A DNA stretch of 64,000 nucleotides, taken from NCBI GenBank assembly GCA_963921935.1, contig OY998181.1, positions 137,229,423-137,293,422 on the forward strand, written 5' to 3'. Below are positions 23,674 through 36,049 of the stretch, in pieces (position 1 is the stretch's first letter; each line of letters starts with the position of its first letter). This stretch comes from Galeruca laticollis (taxonomy: Eukaryota > Arthropoda > Insecta > Coleoptera > Chrysomelidae). The notes below the pieces were generated by a model that saw nothing but the letters and a program-made list of their open reading frames with translations, was not told the DNA's origin and searched no databases. The position numbers were made by a program, and so were the translations under genes.

Positions 23674-26600
23674 TGTTCTCGGGATCAAAATCTAACGATC
23701 CATCAAATCCATTAACATCATTGGAGATCTGTTCGTCACCTACAATGTTTTCATAGAACCGTTTGGCGTCTGAAGGAATAAGATCCAACAAATATTTTGT
23801 CATTTAACTTAGCAGGTGATACTGGTTTTCCTTCAGGTCATAAAACGTTGAGGCTATACGAAAAAGTGAAGGTGGAAGAAGTTCCTCTTCTTAAAAGCTG
23901 CTTTTTGGAAACAACTACTTCTTGCTTGATCCCTTGATGTTCTGTACTGAAAAAAAAAACATAAATGGTCTTTCTTTCAACATCAATATTCCTCTAGTAC
24001 TGGGCAATTAACGGAATCACCATTTATATCTTATTTTCTGTTTACTATATTCTTTAAAATCTTGTTGATACCTACAAAATTATGTTTTTCCAAATTACAT
24101 GTTTTTAGTTTGTTACGTTTCCGGCAGCTTTTCATGACTTCGACGTAATCATTCGGTGTATAAAGTCTTTTTTGATACTTCAGCGCTGACTCAATATCTC
24201 CAAATTCTGAGTCGTTTGGCATAAAGCTATGCCCTGTGACCAAGCATGGTAATTTTTTCAATCTTTGGAATTTCTTCCATGATAGCCTTAGGAATCATTA
24301 CTATTTTTTATCTTTCGATTTTGGCTGCCACAATTATCTGACCACAAAATTAGTTCAGTTACAATCTGTACTAAGATTGTCTTTCAAATGCTTTCTTAAA
24401 ACAGAGCTAAATTCTTGAGTACCTTTGCCCCCTACACCTTCAATCCACACATAACAAAATCCCTGACCAGTTTTACCAGAATGGACACCACCATTGTATA
24501 ACCACAGTTTACACTTGTTGTATACTGTATTAGTGGGTATTCTGGACAATTGCAAATTTTTCTCTAAATCAAAAGTGAATACTTCTAATGATTCTGTAGT
24601 CTTTGCTCTTTCTAGATCAGAATTCATAAAATTTCTGGCTTATTCAGCCTGTTTTTGATGCATATCTCTTTCTTTTTCCATATAGTTTTTTTCTTCTAAT
24701 GATTTACAATCTCGAATCTTTACATCTAAATTATCACATTTATTACTTGTCTTTTTTTGGGTTTTTTTCTTAGAAGATTGAAATCATCATAAAATATGCG
24801 CTTGTATGTTGAAAGAAAAAGAAACGGGGTTTTGGTCCTGATTTTCATCTTTATAAAGACCAAACATTGTATCAGGATTTAAAAACTGCCTACTTCTACT
24901 ATTTTTGCAGTAATGAGATTGTTATTTTGGAAATTTCTCTATATGCTCTATTACTTTCTGTTTTCGTCCTTGCGACAATTTCTTAGAATTGTTTCCCCTA
25001 CCTCTGTTATCTGTTATAATATCTTGTGAAGATACTGTCTTTAGGTATCTGTCAATCCTTGCTAAGGAAATTGTCAATGTTTCTATAAACACCTTTGTAA
25101 AAGAATACTGCGTGGCGTCCCTCCGCGCGGAAGAATTGAAACTTCGTAATGTGGAAATGAAAATAGGAATGGGTAGAAATTGATTTTTAGTGAAATCATA
25201 TCGTTTCTTTAAAACAAACTTTATTAACATTGCTTACAATTCACAATTGATCGCATCTTTTAATTATCATTTTCGAGTGGAGAAATATACAAATCTATAA
25301 CATTTACAATGGAATTATGATAACTAGCTGGCCTGTAACAGGTACACTACGCGCATGCGTTCGAGTGCCACGCATTCACTGTCGCTCTGTCTATTTCTAT
25401 TGTCCCTCCCCAAGAGCGTTTAACGCAACAGTGCTTTCATACCCCTTCCATGGTAGCGTTAAACGTTTAACGCAACCTTGTTGAAAGTCGCATTAGAAGT
25501 TTCACTTTCACAGTTCTCGTATCAGCATAAAACAATCAAAACTTATTGGACAGTCCTCGTATCAGCATAAAATAATCAAAACTTATTGGACATTCCTCGT
25601 ATCAGCATAAAATAATCATAACTTATTGGGCAGTCCTCGTATAAATATAAAATAATCAAAACTTATTGGGCAGTTTCGTATGAGCATCAAATAATCAAAA
25701 CTTATTGGACAGTCGTATAATCATAAAAGTATCAAAATTTATTGGGCAGTCCTCGTATAACTATAAAAGAATCACAATTTATTGAACAGTCCTCGTATCA
25801 TATAAGTATTAAAATTTATTGGACAGTCCTCGTATCAGCATAAAATAATCAACACTTATTAGACGGCCCTCGCATAATCATAAAAGTATCAAAAATTGTT
25901 GGGCAGTCCTCGTATAAGTATAAAACAATCAAAATTTATTGGACAATCCTTGTAACAGTATAAAATAAACAAAACTTATTGTGCAATCCTCGTATAGTCA
26001 TAAAAGTATCAACATTTATTGGGCAGTCCTCGTATAAGTATAAAAGAATTAAAATTTATTAGACAGTCCTCATATTATATAGGTATTAAAATTTATTGGA
26101 CAGCCCTCGTATTATCATAAAATAATCAAAATTTGTTGGACAGTCCTCGTATCAGCATAAATTAATCAAAACGTTAAATGTTTAACACAACCTTGTTGGA
26201 AGTCGCATTAGAAGTTTCACTTCAACAAACTTCTTTATCTGCCAGTATACGAACTTTTTGTAGAATTTTTGTTTCTTTTTATTTTCACTGGTACAACCTT
26301 CACACAAGAGTTTACATAAAGGCATATCGCTGAAAAATCAGCCAAATTCCAAAACTTTCTGAACTTGTTCTGTCTTTCGAGTAAAGTTAACTCTTTCGTG
26401 GCACTTGTCTTTACACTGATAATCTACAAATTGTCGAGGTGTCACTAATTTGCATTTTTGACTTAAAAATGCTTGATTGGTTTGACAGCTCCTTTTTCGT
26501 ATTTCTATCGATTGATATGGATACCTTCGTTTGTCTTCCGCTCCTTTTGTTCTCCATTGGTTATTCGCTTCTGTTTTCATCATTATTTTCATCACTTTGC

Positions 26601-26914
26601 TCTATTAGGTCTCTTTCAGAATTGCCTTGCCTTTCTTCCCTACTAGTTCCTTGTAGTTTATCTTCAGTAGCTTTATCTTCTTCTTCATTAATCTCTTCAA
26701 GTACCATCGATTCTTTGCTCACATTATCATCCTTTTCCTCAGTAGTGAAATGTTCCTGTGCAGAATTGCCTTGCTCTTCCTTATTAGTTTCTTCTGGTCT
26801 GTCCTGAGTGGACTCTTGTGACCAATCTTCAGTAGTTTTTGGTACATCCTGAATAATGTCTCCTTGTCCTACTTTAGCGGTTTTATCTAGATGTCCTACA
26901 TCTATCATCTTCAA
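23674..26914 (-). pseudogene. Uncharacterised transposase-like protein, split by a minisatellite
   Basis: On the minus strand I see an acidic leader (KTTEDWSQESTQDRPEE, about 26840). A cysteine segment follows (KLVTPRQFVDYQCKDKCHERVNF, about 26420) and then CEGCTSENKKKQKFYKKFVYW (about 26270). After the minisatellite come IETLTISLARIDRYLKT (about 25080), FTFDLEKNLQLSRIP (about 24550), LWLYNGGVHSGKTG, ILWSDNCGSQNRKI (24313-24352), CLVTGHSFMPNDSEFGDIE (about 24220) and DAKRFYENIVGDEQI (about 23750). The spaced acidic motifs FDL and WSDNCGxQNR suggest an RNase H-fold nuclease. I recognise it as a family frequent in insect genomes but cannot name it. There are many stops and frame changes. Confidence 0.55.
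25454..26226. repeat. Minisatellite of ~40-bp units bounded by ~55-bp direct repeats
   Basis: About 17 units of CAGTCCTCGTATCAGCATAA...AATCAAAACTTATTGGA run from 25512 to 26171. On both sides lies the same segment containing GTTTAACGCAACCTTGTTG and GTCGCATTAGAAGTTTCAC (25454-25511 and 26172-26226). The array separates the two halves of the transposase-like gene, so it is part of an insertion or an expanded intron. Units vary between about 37 and 41 bp. Confidence 0.82.
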
Positions 26915-27189
26915 CCATTGCTATCGTCTAGAGATGTGTCGTGATTTTACAGGAACTGGTTTTGTCACTGCTTATTTGGTTCTTTTTCTTATATTTTTCC
27001 TCTCCTATTCATTTACCATGTAGTTTGATAAACCATTATATGTAAATATCTTGTACCTATTTGTAATACCTTAAGGGATAGCACTTTGTATCAGCACTGC
27101 TGTATGCTATTCCTTTTTTGTAGATAAATTGAAAAATCTATTTGTTAATTTTTATTGTACCTACTTAATTTTGCAAATAAAATGATTAT
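26915..27189. other. Spacer with 3'-UTR-like sequence
   Basis: There is no coding match. The plus strand has TTTTGCAAATAAAATGATT near 27170, which looks like a polyadenylation region, but no plus-strand gene ends here. Confidence 0.3.
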
Positions 27190-27969
27190 TATATACACTG
27201 CCACAACCTCCTCAAGGTCTCTCTTTTTGCCTTTATGATGGCTGTGTTGTACTCCGTTAGAGAACTGCTATATTTGTCTCTGTCACCTGGCTTTTTGGCC
27301 CGGTTGGAGAGGCACCGGACCTCCTTTCTTTTTATGTCTAGGGTTCTCCACCAAGGGGTACCTCCTATTGTCTCTTCAATACCTTAGAGGGCAGTTATCA
27401 TGGTAGGCAGATATGAGAGCTGTTTGGAGTTCTTCACTAATCACTTCAAGTTCTGCACTATTTCTAATGAGCCTAATAATGTTACCTATATGGGACTGTA
27501 GGAATTTGGTATACCCACCTCAGTCTGTTCTTTTAGGGTCGCGAAATTGGGGTAGAATTAATTGGCTTGTCCTCATGTCAAAACGAATGTGTCGTTTGAA
27601 ACTCTCTAGTTAACAATGTCCGGCACTTATAAAAGGCGTGGCGTGGTGATTGTTATATCTAGAACTTGACGGCCATTTTTCGTTACGAAACTTGGTTCTG
27701 ACTTATGGTGTTTACCATAAATTATAAAATTATAAAGTTGCTCACCTCGTTTGTTGATGTTGGAACAGCCCCAGTCCTTTAGGTGGGTGTTAGCCGTCAC
27801 ACCCCAACACGAGCTGCTTGTTGTTTTTCTTGACGTAGGCGATCAGGCTACAGGAGGAGGTTCCTGACCCATTTCGGGAAGTAAACGGAGCAGATTACTA
27901 CATCTTTCTTCCCCGTCTCCACCGAGACGGATAGATGAACAGCAACCACGTTCTGGTTATAGTACTTTG
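27190..27969 (-). pseudogene. R1/Jockey-like non-LTR endonuclease fragment
   Basis: The minus strand reads LTKYYNQNVVAVHLSV and KDVVICSVYFPKWV (endonuclease beta strands, about 27960-27870). After degraded sequence it reads SKRHIRFDMRTSQLIL, FRDPKRTDWGGYTKFL and ELEVISEELQTALI (about 27600-27410), the post-endonuclease linker of R1/Jockey-type ORF2. It ends at a TTAA that is the left target site of the piggyBac element. No RT is found beyond that element, so the fragment was already truncated or the rest is elsewhere. Confidence 0.62.
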
Positions 27970-28277
27970 TTAACCCTACGGGCCGGGCGCCCTGAATCTT
28001 GACATCAGCCCGGGCGCCTAGTCTCACAGACCCATAGTAAAAAAAAATACTTGTGAGATTGTTAGATATGAAATAATGATTCAGTATCAAAGACATAGGC
28101 TTATTTAAATAAAAAAGTATAATTGAACTAATAATAAAAAAATAAGTTTGAATGAAATGCATAACATCAAAACAAAAATAGTAACGCACGTTATACTAAA
28201 AAATTAAAAATTTAAAAAAGCTAAAAAATATAATTTTTTCTTTACAGATCACTAGTAATAGTAACAAATATTGTTTC

Positions 28278-30009
28278 CTATGCGTTTTTTGCATTGTCGG
28301 AACATGTGGGACACCAAGCTTTAATGTGTATAAGACAAACAAACTTTTTGCAATTTTCACAGAAATATTTAGTTTTAGAGTCTTTCTTGCAGAAAAAACA
28401 TCGTTTTCGTGTTCCGGGTGGAATATACTGAGGTACAGCCAGAGTACCAGCTACCTCCTGTCTCCTGTTTCTCACAGATGGCGGATTATTTGTTTCCAAA
28501 GAACGTCGTTCTAAGTGGTCTTTGGTCAAAGACAAGGCAAGATCCCTTAGGAACAATCTTCTCTGAATATTGTATATTTTATTATTTGAAGCATAAATGA
28601 TTTGACAATTAACACCTGCTATATTCATCATTGCAGAAACTGCTACCTGCGGCCATCTTCTAGTATTCCTAGATACATCATAAGTTGCACATAATTTATC
28701 CAGATTGTCCACTCCACCCTTTGTGTGATTATAAAATGTAATAATCTCTGGCTTGCATTTTTCAGCAGTAGATGTGTCGATTACATCATCATGATGCAAA
28801 CTAGATGCTAATATAACATTTTTGTACTTCTTGGGAATGTATGATACGATTGTGATATTTTCTTGGAACCCATATAGTGAAGAATATTGCGGCCGAGCTC
28901 TTGTGCTTGTGAATTCGAGAGGTAACTCTCTTTTGTTTTTTTTACAGTTCCTACATATGTAATTTTGTGCTCATTAAATAATTTGTTTACTAAATCTATA
29001 CTCGTGAACCAATTATCACATGTAAGGTTTCGATTTGTTCCCGATATAGGCTCTATTAGCCTAAGAACTATACTAGATGGACGGTTATCGCATTTATAAG
29101 GACCATCAGGCTGTTGTCCAACATAAATTTCGAGATTTGAGGCATAACTTGTTGCAGAATCAACTAACGCAAAGATTTTTATTCCGTATCTATTCGGTTT
29201 GCTGGGAATATACTGCTTAAATGAGCATCTTCCTCGAAAAGCTTCGAGCTTTTCATCAATTGTAGCATTTTCTCCAATAGTATATGCCTTTTTACAGTTC
29301 TCAACAAAACAATCAAATAGAGTTCGTATTGGAGCCAACTTATCAAACTGCCTCCTCTCTTCTCTTGTATCTATATTGTCAAAACGTAGACATCTGAGCA
29401 AAAAGTGAAAACGTTCACGAGACATAACCAACCAAAATCTCTCAATTCCAGTTCCGTTTCTTTCCCATAGTTCTTTGGTATTCAGACGACTACTTTTCAG
29501 GGTTCCTGCCAAGTATAATAATCCAAAAAGAGCCTTGATTTCGCAGACGTCAGTAGGCTTGGCTCTCCTTTCTCTTAAATAATTCTCGGCTTTTTTTGAT
29601 ATGTAGAGGTTCGTGCTATCAACTATTATTTGTAGCATATCGTCTGTGAAAAAAGAGACCAACATTCAGCAGCTGATTTAGCATTTTTACCATATGTTTT
29701 CACTCCTGGTAAATGGACAATAATATTTTCAGACCTAGTTCTCACTAATTTATTGGGACAATGTTTCTTCCACCTGGAAGTACCATCTTTCCCTATAAAA
29801 GTAGGCACTCTTGGAATCTTATTGGGAGGAGCAACATTTTCGATATCGTCTTCTTCATCGCAGTCTTGCTCTGATTCGCTATCCGTATTTCTCTCTTCAG
29901 TGAAATCAATTTCACTGGCCAGTTCATCTACATTATCATTCGGATCTTCTTCCGTCTCGACTTCATCCCACAGCCGACGTAGTCTCTCTTGTTCGTCTTC
30001 GTAATTCAT
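28278..30009 (-). pseudogene. piggyBac transposase, two frameshifts
   Basis: The gene starts MNYEDEQERLRRLWDEVET (ATG at 30009) with the usual acidic N-terminus and NIIVHLPGVKTYGKNAK. The core (DUF4772/DDE_Tnp_1_7) shows NATIDEKLEAFRGRCSF, with the first catalytic D, and LTCDNWFTSIDL, with the second. The third catalytic region is KGGVDNLDKLCATYD. The C-terminal cysteine-rich domain reads CFFCKKDSKTKYFCENCKKFVCLIH. Frame changes near 29650 and near 28870 are the only major lesions, so this is a fairly young copy. Confidence 0.9.
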
Positions 30010-30307
30010 ATCTACAAAAATATGAATAAAATGTATTTGCAAGTACAAAGACATCGATAGTATATTAGATAAAAATATCGAAACATAATTGGTTAGAAAG
30101 CTTTGAGATATTATTAATATAAAAACATTAAATTATCAGTTATTTCATATAAAATATAAAAAAAATAAACTTACCCGAAAAAATCCAATTAACCGATTTG
30201 ACAAAAATTATAACGGGAGTCGGGGCGCTGGGTCTAACAGAATTATCGACACTTAACTCCTCAAAATTACGACTTGTAATCTCGCCACTTGCTACACGGG
30301 TACTGGA

Positions 30308-31627
30308 TAGTGTTGCCCAAATGCAAGAACAAGACGAGACTTAGCCAGTCTTGGTCTTGGTCTTGCGCCAATACACCTGGTCTTGGTCTTGGTATTGCGG
30401 TCCCAGTCTTGGTCTTGGTCTTGCAGCAAGAGTCTCGCAAGTCTCGCAATTAGGTATTAGCCTATTGCTATTTATTAAACATGGTTAAAACATATAAAAC
30501 ACAAATTAAAGACATTAACTTGACTGTATTTTAAAGAACATTATCTGTCTAGAAAGAAATTGATAGACCCTCACCTCATATTAATTCATTTTACCAAGAA
30601 TCAATACAATTTACTGAATTTACCATTTATTTAAATAAAAATACAACACAAGTTATATTAAAGAACACTACAGAATAGCTTTGACATTACTGTTACTTTA
30701 TATTCATTCTTTTGACCAAGAATTAATACAAAGTAACCATCTGGCTGACTCATCACTTAACCTATTTCTATGTTTTCTAATTACTAATGATGCTTTAGAA
30801 AATAATCTCTCTGCAGGTACTGAAGTTGCAGGTATTGAGAGGAAATCACGGGCCATCTTCGATAAAGCCGGATACTCTGTCTCATGCGTCCTCCACCACT
30901 CTAAAATGTCTTCGGAGCTGGCGGCTCTGGGTTTACTTAGGTACTCCTCCAACTCCAATTGAAATAAATACTATTTTTTATAGTCCATTATCTTAGATAG
31001 CCGCAAATCAAAGGATGCCGCATGTCATTGTAGCATCCTGCTTTACGCTCTTATTATTATAAGTTAGATTTTAAATTAGTTTGTGTTTTTCGGCCTGTAA
31101 CTTTCGAAATATTAAGAAAATAAACATTTTCTCGGTAACATACTACATATAATTTTATTACACTTTATTCTATATAGTTTATTTTTCGTTTTTATTATTT
31201 TCATTTTATTTATTGTCATACTATATTTAATATATTATTTTTTATTTACTTATTCGGACTGCGTAAATTCCCCCTTCAACTAAAATGCACTGATTTCATT
31301 TATATCTGTACTTTACGTGTTCCTATTTTCTGCCTATTTTATTCTTCAAAATTTTATGTACTAGTACTTTCTTTTATTTTGTTTCGTTTGTTTTCTACGT
31401 GTCAATTTCGTGTATTATAAACTAAGCCTGTCCGCTCCCTAAAACGACACTCAGTACTAACTGCAAGACGCAAGAGTCTCGCAGGCTTAGTCTTGTTCTT
31501 GCTCAAATCTTGCATGGTCGGTCTTGGTCTTGGTCTTGCCTAAAATTACGCGGTCTTGGTCTTGGTCTTGCAAAATGCAAGAACAAGACCAAGACTGCAA
31601 GACCAAGACTGATTTTGGGCAACACTA
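30308..31627. mobile_element. Non-autonomous hAT element inside piggyBac 1 (1320 bp)
   Basis: The TIRs TAGTGTTGCCCAAA and TTTGGGCAACACTA, with one interior difference, are bounded by the 8-bp duplication GTACTGGA (30300-30307 and 31628-31635). The subterminal regions hold clusters of GGTCTTGGTCTTG at both ends (about 30347-30425 and 31510-31610). The only coding sequence is a hAT dimerisation domain, so the element is internally deleted. Its position inside piggyBac 1 makes it younger than that element. Confidence 0.88.
30704..30958 (-). pseudogene. hAT C-terminal dimerisation domain
   Basis: An open frame of 84 residues encodes EDILEWWRTHETEYPALSKM, FLSIPATSVPAERLFS and HRNRLSDESARWLLCINSW. 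This is the classic hAT C-terminal motif (W......P.L...A...L.IPATS...ER.FS). The catalytic part is missing, so this is what remains of the transposase of the hAT element at 30308-31627. Confidence 0.88.
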
Positions 31628-31751
31628 GTACTGGATGATAAATAATGAAGCTACTGAGAACTCCCACTCACACAAAAATTCCGCTCGGACTAACTAAACG
31701 ATTTACTGCGCGCCGAGTCTATCAGACCCGGCGCCCTACCCGTAGGGTTAA

Positions 31752-32150
31752 CAAAAAAATATAATCTTATTTCTGCAATCTATTGATTTTCCTCTTGTCA
31801 CTAGATACTAACTTACCTGATTGGTTTCCCAGACTTCACAACAATAAGCTATACAATCTTTAAAACTTTGTAATACATTTTGTAACATGTCTGACTGCAA
31901 TTTTTCTGATCTCTACAGTATTCTTATCTTTTAATTACTGAATATTGTCAGGTTTTGATTTATAAATGGTGCATGATTGCATAGGAGAAAGTCCATTCAT
32001 ATAGATGTGAAAAAAGTATTGGCAACCCCAAAAAAAGTTAGAAATTGTTTTATTTTTTCGGGTTTCGGCGAGAAAAACACGAAAAACGGGTTATTTAAAA
32101 AATCCTGTGTGTATATAGTCGTGGAGTGCATCTTATTTAGGTGTCATCTT
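31752..32150. other. Spacer
   Basis: I see no certain feature. Minus-strand translation near 31880 gives a short cysteine-containing stretch that I cannot assign. Confidence 0.3.
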
Positions 32151-32480
32151 CGTTCCGCAGGTTGGCGATCATCAGGGTTATATGTATTTACGAGATTTTT
32201 CAACCATGATTTTCGTCTTCTTCCTACAGATCTTTTTCCCTTGCATAATAATTTGTCGCGCTTGGTAGGTTTAGGTTTATAATGAGTGGGTCAATGAGGC
32301 CCTCCACTGCGACTCGCAATTGGTTTCTTCCTCTTCTCGTAATGTGTCCCATGTATCGCAATTTTCGCCCTTTAATTGTCAATATGACTTCTTTGTCTTT
32401 GTTCATCCTTCTTAAAAACCCCGCATTTGTGATTTTCTCCGTCAATGATATCCTTAAGAGGAACGTCATTTTGTAAACAA
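32150..32480 (-). pseudogene. Non-LTR reverse transcriptase C-terminal tail
   Basis: The minus-strand frame encodes ISLTEKITNAGFLRRMNKDK, then GRKLRYMGHITRRGRN and finally HITLMIANLRNEDDT. This is the terminal region after the RT thumb in a widespread family of insect endonuclease-RT elements. It is a short 5'-truncated copy. Confidence 0.68.
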
Positions 32481-33419
32481 CAAATCTAAAGAACACAGTG
32501 AAATTAAGTGTTGTAATTATAACACAATATAACTTGGACCTTTATCTTCGGGATCAGGTATTTTGGAAGTTTTATATTGTTATAAAAAAGATATAAACCA
32601 TTAAGTGATGGTGTGATTTGGACAGTTTTGACAATTTGTGGTCACCAATTTGAATGCCAAAATCTGATCCTTAAAAGGAAGCCTAGAGAATTCGATTTCG
32701 AAAATATGAAATCTCAAATCATTGTATTTTTTGAGATTTGTTGCACGCAAATTTTTGCAAACAAACAAATTTTTACTTTAGTTCAACCGTTCCACCGTCT
32801 TGATGGATGGCGCTGTATAGAACTTCAATGACATATGACGACGGTCAAATCATAGACAATATTAGTTATATGATCTGTGATAGACAAATAATATTATTAC
32901 TTTCTCTTTGGGTCAAATTTGTTTTATAAGTTATAGAAGAAAATAAATATTTTTTCAAACCCCAAACTCCATTACAAACCTTAAAAAGATACGTTTAAGT
33001 TGGCCTAAGAGACTACCATTACGTTTTCTTTATTAAAATTATACGGAAAACGATTTCAAAAGTAATTATAAATGATGTTTTAAGTTTCTCCCTACATAAC
33101 AATTTTTGTAATAGCGTAAGTTTGGCAATCAATATGGGGAGGCACACTGCATGTCAATAAACAGTTCGATGTTGGATTTTATAAGATATGGGATGGTTAT
33201 CTACTTTTTAGCTTGCCATAGCCTATGGCCCATATGTAATAGCAATTGTTGAATAAAATTAATAAATTAAGAAGGTAACATTACATTTTAAAAATCTGAA
33301 CCATAAATGTTTTGAAACTTTGTCTAGTCAATAGTCCAGATTACCTTGCAAATTATTTGATAATATAAGCATTTTAAAAAATCAAAGATAATAAGAACCC
33401 AAATTATTATTAAAGGATG
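32481..33419. other. AT-rich spacer
   Basis: No coding or repeat feature recognised. Confidence 0.35.
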
Positions 33420-33870
33420 AATTAGCAATAGTGTTGTTGATATTATAGGGTTCACCTGTGAGACACTGAAAAATATCCAATTATAAAGTTGGTCACTTGT
33501 GTACACTCCGGAAGCTGTATAGTGCTAACAACCCGGAATTTCTCTAAAAAATGTTGCACTTCAGGTACCATAGCACCGGTTATACTAGCTCTAGTGAGCT
33601 GAAAAATCTATAAGGTTCATCTATAAGATGGTCTGAATACAATCCAATCATGAAATTGGTCATTTGCATACACTCTGGAGGCTGTGTCGTGCTAACAAAC
33701 AGAAACTTCTCGAAAAATGTCATACTTCAAGTACCATAGCACCCGTTCTACTGGCTCTTGTGAGCTAAAAATCAATAGGGTTCATGTGTGAGATGTCCTG
33801 AACAATATTCAATCATAAAATTGGTGACTTGTTGCACTTCGGAGGCTGTCGTGTTATACTGACAGGCCTT
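33420..33870. repeat. ~165-bp tandem repeat array, forward arm
   Basis: About three units share GGTTCAT.TGTGAGA, CAATCATGAAATTGGTCA, ACTCTGGAGGCTGT and TACCATAGCACC. Landmarks at 33505, 33672 and 33836 give a spacing of 164-167 bp. The same units occur in the opposite orientation at 36050-36545. Confidence 0.7.
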
Positions 33871-33879
33871 TTTTCTAAA

Positions 33880-35270
33880 AACCATTTTTTTTGTATTGTT
33901 CTTGCTGAAAAACGTAGAAACAACTCAAAAAAATACAAAATTCAAACTTTTTTTTGCTAAACCAATACTTTCCTCGCATATTAGATGGGTTGGACAGAAA
34001 AGTAATATTACCAATAATGTATTATATAAAAACAATAAAATTATTTACCATTCAGGTGATCAAACATATGTGTATCTGTCATTTTATAGATGGAAAAAAG
34101 AAAATGAGCCAACTATTTTTTTGTACAATGAAGGATTGTACATTTGCTTTTGTACTGTATATTCTCCCTACAATATATACATTATTATTTGTCATTACAG
34201 AGTATTGTATTACAAGTAAATATTTCTCTGTATAATAAATTTGATAGTTTAAAACAAAAATGTTACCATTGCGCATGATTCCTGATTTCAAAACTTTTGG
34301 TACTCGCTATCCAGCAAGAATCGTTTGAACGGTAATTTAACTGGTTTGCAAACGAGATGGAACAGATAACTGATAGTAATCGAGAATTGTGAACCAGTAA
34401 TTTCAGGTGGTTGGAACGATTTATTTTAACTGCTCATGTGTATTAGTAATATTACTGTAAATAACTGGTGGTTGGAACGAACCTATAATTTACACCAAAT
34501 TTTTAAAAATATTAAAATTATGTCACCGCCTAAAAGTAAAGTTTGGTTTAATTTTGGGAAAATTAATCGAACAATATATTAATCGATTATTTGGAAATAA
34601 CTGCCGTCTCTATATACATGCTTCTCCTTGCCTGCTGCTCTCGTCCACTCTTCAATACTCTCACGCGTTCAGCTGTTTCTCGTGATGTTCAGCTTCGTTT
34701 CTAACATATTTCTCAGCGTTTTAATGCAAAACCAAGATGAACGTTTTGAAGTATGAAAATTCTACTTTCGAAATCATTTTTGTAAATTGAAATCGGACCA
34801 TACCTGTTGCATTCAGGAATGCTGGAAAAGTGCATAGTAAAAAATTCAAATGGCCACACAGATCAATAATTATGCATCGGACAGTGCCTGCTTTTGGCAC
34901 ATATAAAGCTTATGTTAAAAACGAATACTGGCCGGAGGATCTACGCTACAAGTCCAAAAATAACCGAGCTATGAATTTTTGAAAAAACTGCACATTGGCC
35001 TGTTTTTCCCGATTTTTTCCTAAACTAACGGTCCGGTTGTTCGACCTCTCATTTTCTTCTTGTTTTCATTCTCTACAATTTCTATATTAACGACATGACT
35101 ATTACCCTGGCAGTTTTAATTTTATAAGCAAAAAAATTAAGAAAGCGATTTTTTGCATAAAATTTTTAATAACAAAGTGATGAATAATGAAGTCGAAAGA
35201 AAAACATCTCACTATATCATATGAAACTATTCTCCAAACAATTGCGCAGCTGGTTTTTTTCCAACACTAC
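33880..35270. other. Unassigned sequence between inverted arrays
   Basis: I see no gene. Short open frames on both strands show no family motif. The segment 34330-34490 repeats GGTTGGAACGA twice. Confidence 0.3.
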
Positions 35271-35274
35271 ACAA

Positions 35275-35650
35275 AATGATCACTCCAAACCTCTATAGCT
35301 TGGCCTAGTGGGAGCATATATCTCAATAATATTAAGTTAACAAGATACGATCTGACACTGGACTGGAGTGAAGTTATTGACAGATTGCACTATATAATAG
35401 ATACGAAAACCGCAACACCGTTTTTACGATTAATAACATCATTTCAGGAGATATTTACCATACCGCTAGTCGTCGAAAAATTGTCAGAATTTGGCCATCT
35501 TTCCTCGCTGATACCTAAAATATTGATATCTAATCTTTGCATTTCTTGTATTACATTATGCGTTTTTCCTGGCTCATACATACTCCTAACATACCACGTA
35601 ACAATTCTCAATACCTTCTCGGATGTTCTTCTATTTCTTTTGACTGTTAT
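35275..35650 (-). pseudogene. Non-LTR APE endonuclease N-terminal fragment
   Basis: The minus-strand reading is VLRIVTWYVRSMYEPGKTH, VIQEMQRLDINILGIS, ERWPNSDNFSTT and RKNGVAVFVS. This is the first part of the apurinic-type endonuclease of the insect RT family whose tail appears at 32150 and 43250. About 390 bp upstream (35651-36040) looks like that element's 5' leader, with no open frame. Confidence 0.7.
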
Positions 35651-36049
35651 TTAGTGCTTCACAGGGATTTTAGCAGTTGATGACCTGGGAGGCCCTGTGG
35701 TCTTTTAGATAATTTCCTCCCTTGCCGGATCTTGGTCTCTGATAACCATGATCAGTTATCGAGCTTGTTTTGCATTATACAGTCATGATGATCGTACTAT
35801 CCGTGAGGGATCTTTAATGTAGTGGTTTCTCCTTGCCTTCTACATCTTTATGCCATTGTCTAGTCAATAGTTCCTTCGCATTTCACTTGGCAACTTTTCC
35901 ACCTGAAGCTGTGCGTGAGCAAGTGGGAATTGCTTATTCTGACAGTCGTTTGGTAGTCAGTTTCTAGCAGGGTGCACCGGATGACATAGGTCTCCACATG
36001 AGCAGATGAGCTTGAGGGCTGGTATTTACTACTCTACTTTCGCCCCTTA

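Larger units (their letters stand above)
27974..31747 (-). mobile_element. piggyBac-type element 1 (3774 bp)
   Basis: The ends are TTAA|CCCTACGGG (left) and CCCGTAGGG|TTAA (right). These are perfect 9-bp inverted repeats with the TTAA duplication that defines piggyBac. Extended subterminal similarity includes GGGCGCC-rich stretches at both ends (GCCCGGGCGCC near 28008; GGCGCC near 31730). It carries a minus-strand transposase with two frameshifts and a nested 1.32-kb hAT element on its 5' side. Confidence 0.9.

Noticed and set aside
25512..26171. Regular ~40-bp units could look like a CRISPR array
   Set aside because: There are no constant repeats alternating with unique spacers; the whole unit is repeated with gradual divergence. 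The setting is eukaryotic.
26439..26807. Serine-rich 122-codon plus-strand frame
   Set aside because: It is the mirror of the acidic minus-strand leader of the transposase-like gene; low-complexity coding often leaves the opposite strand open.
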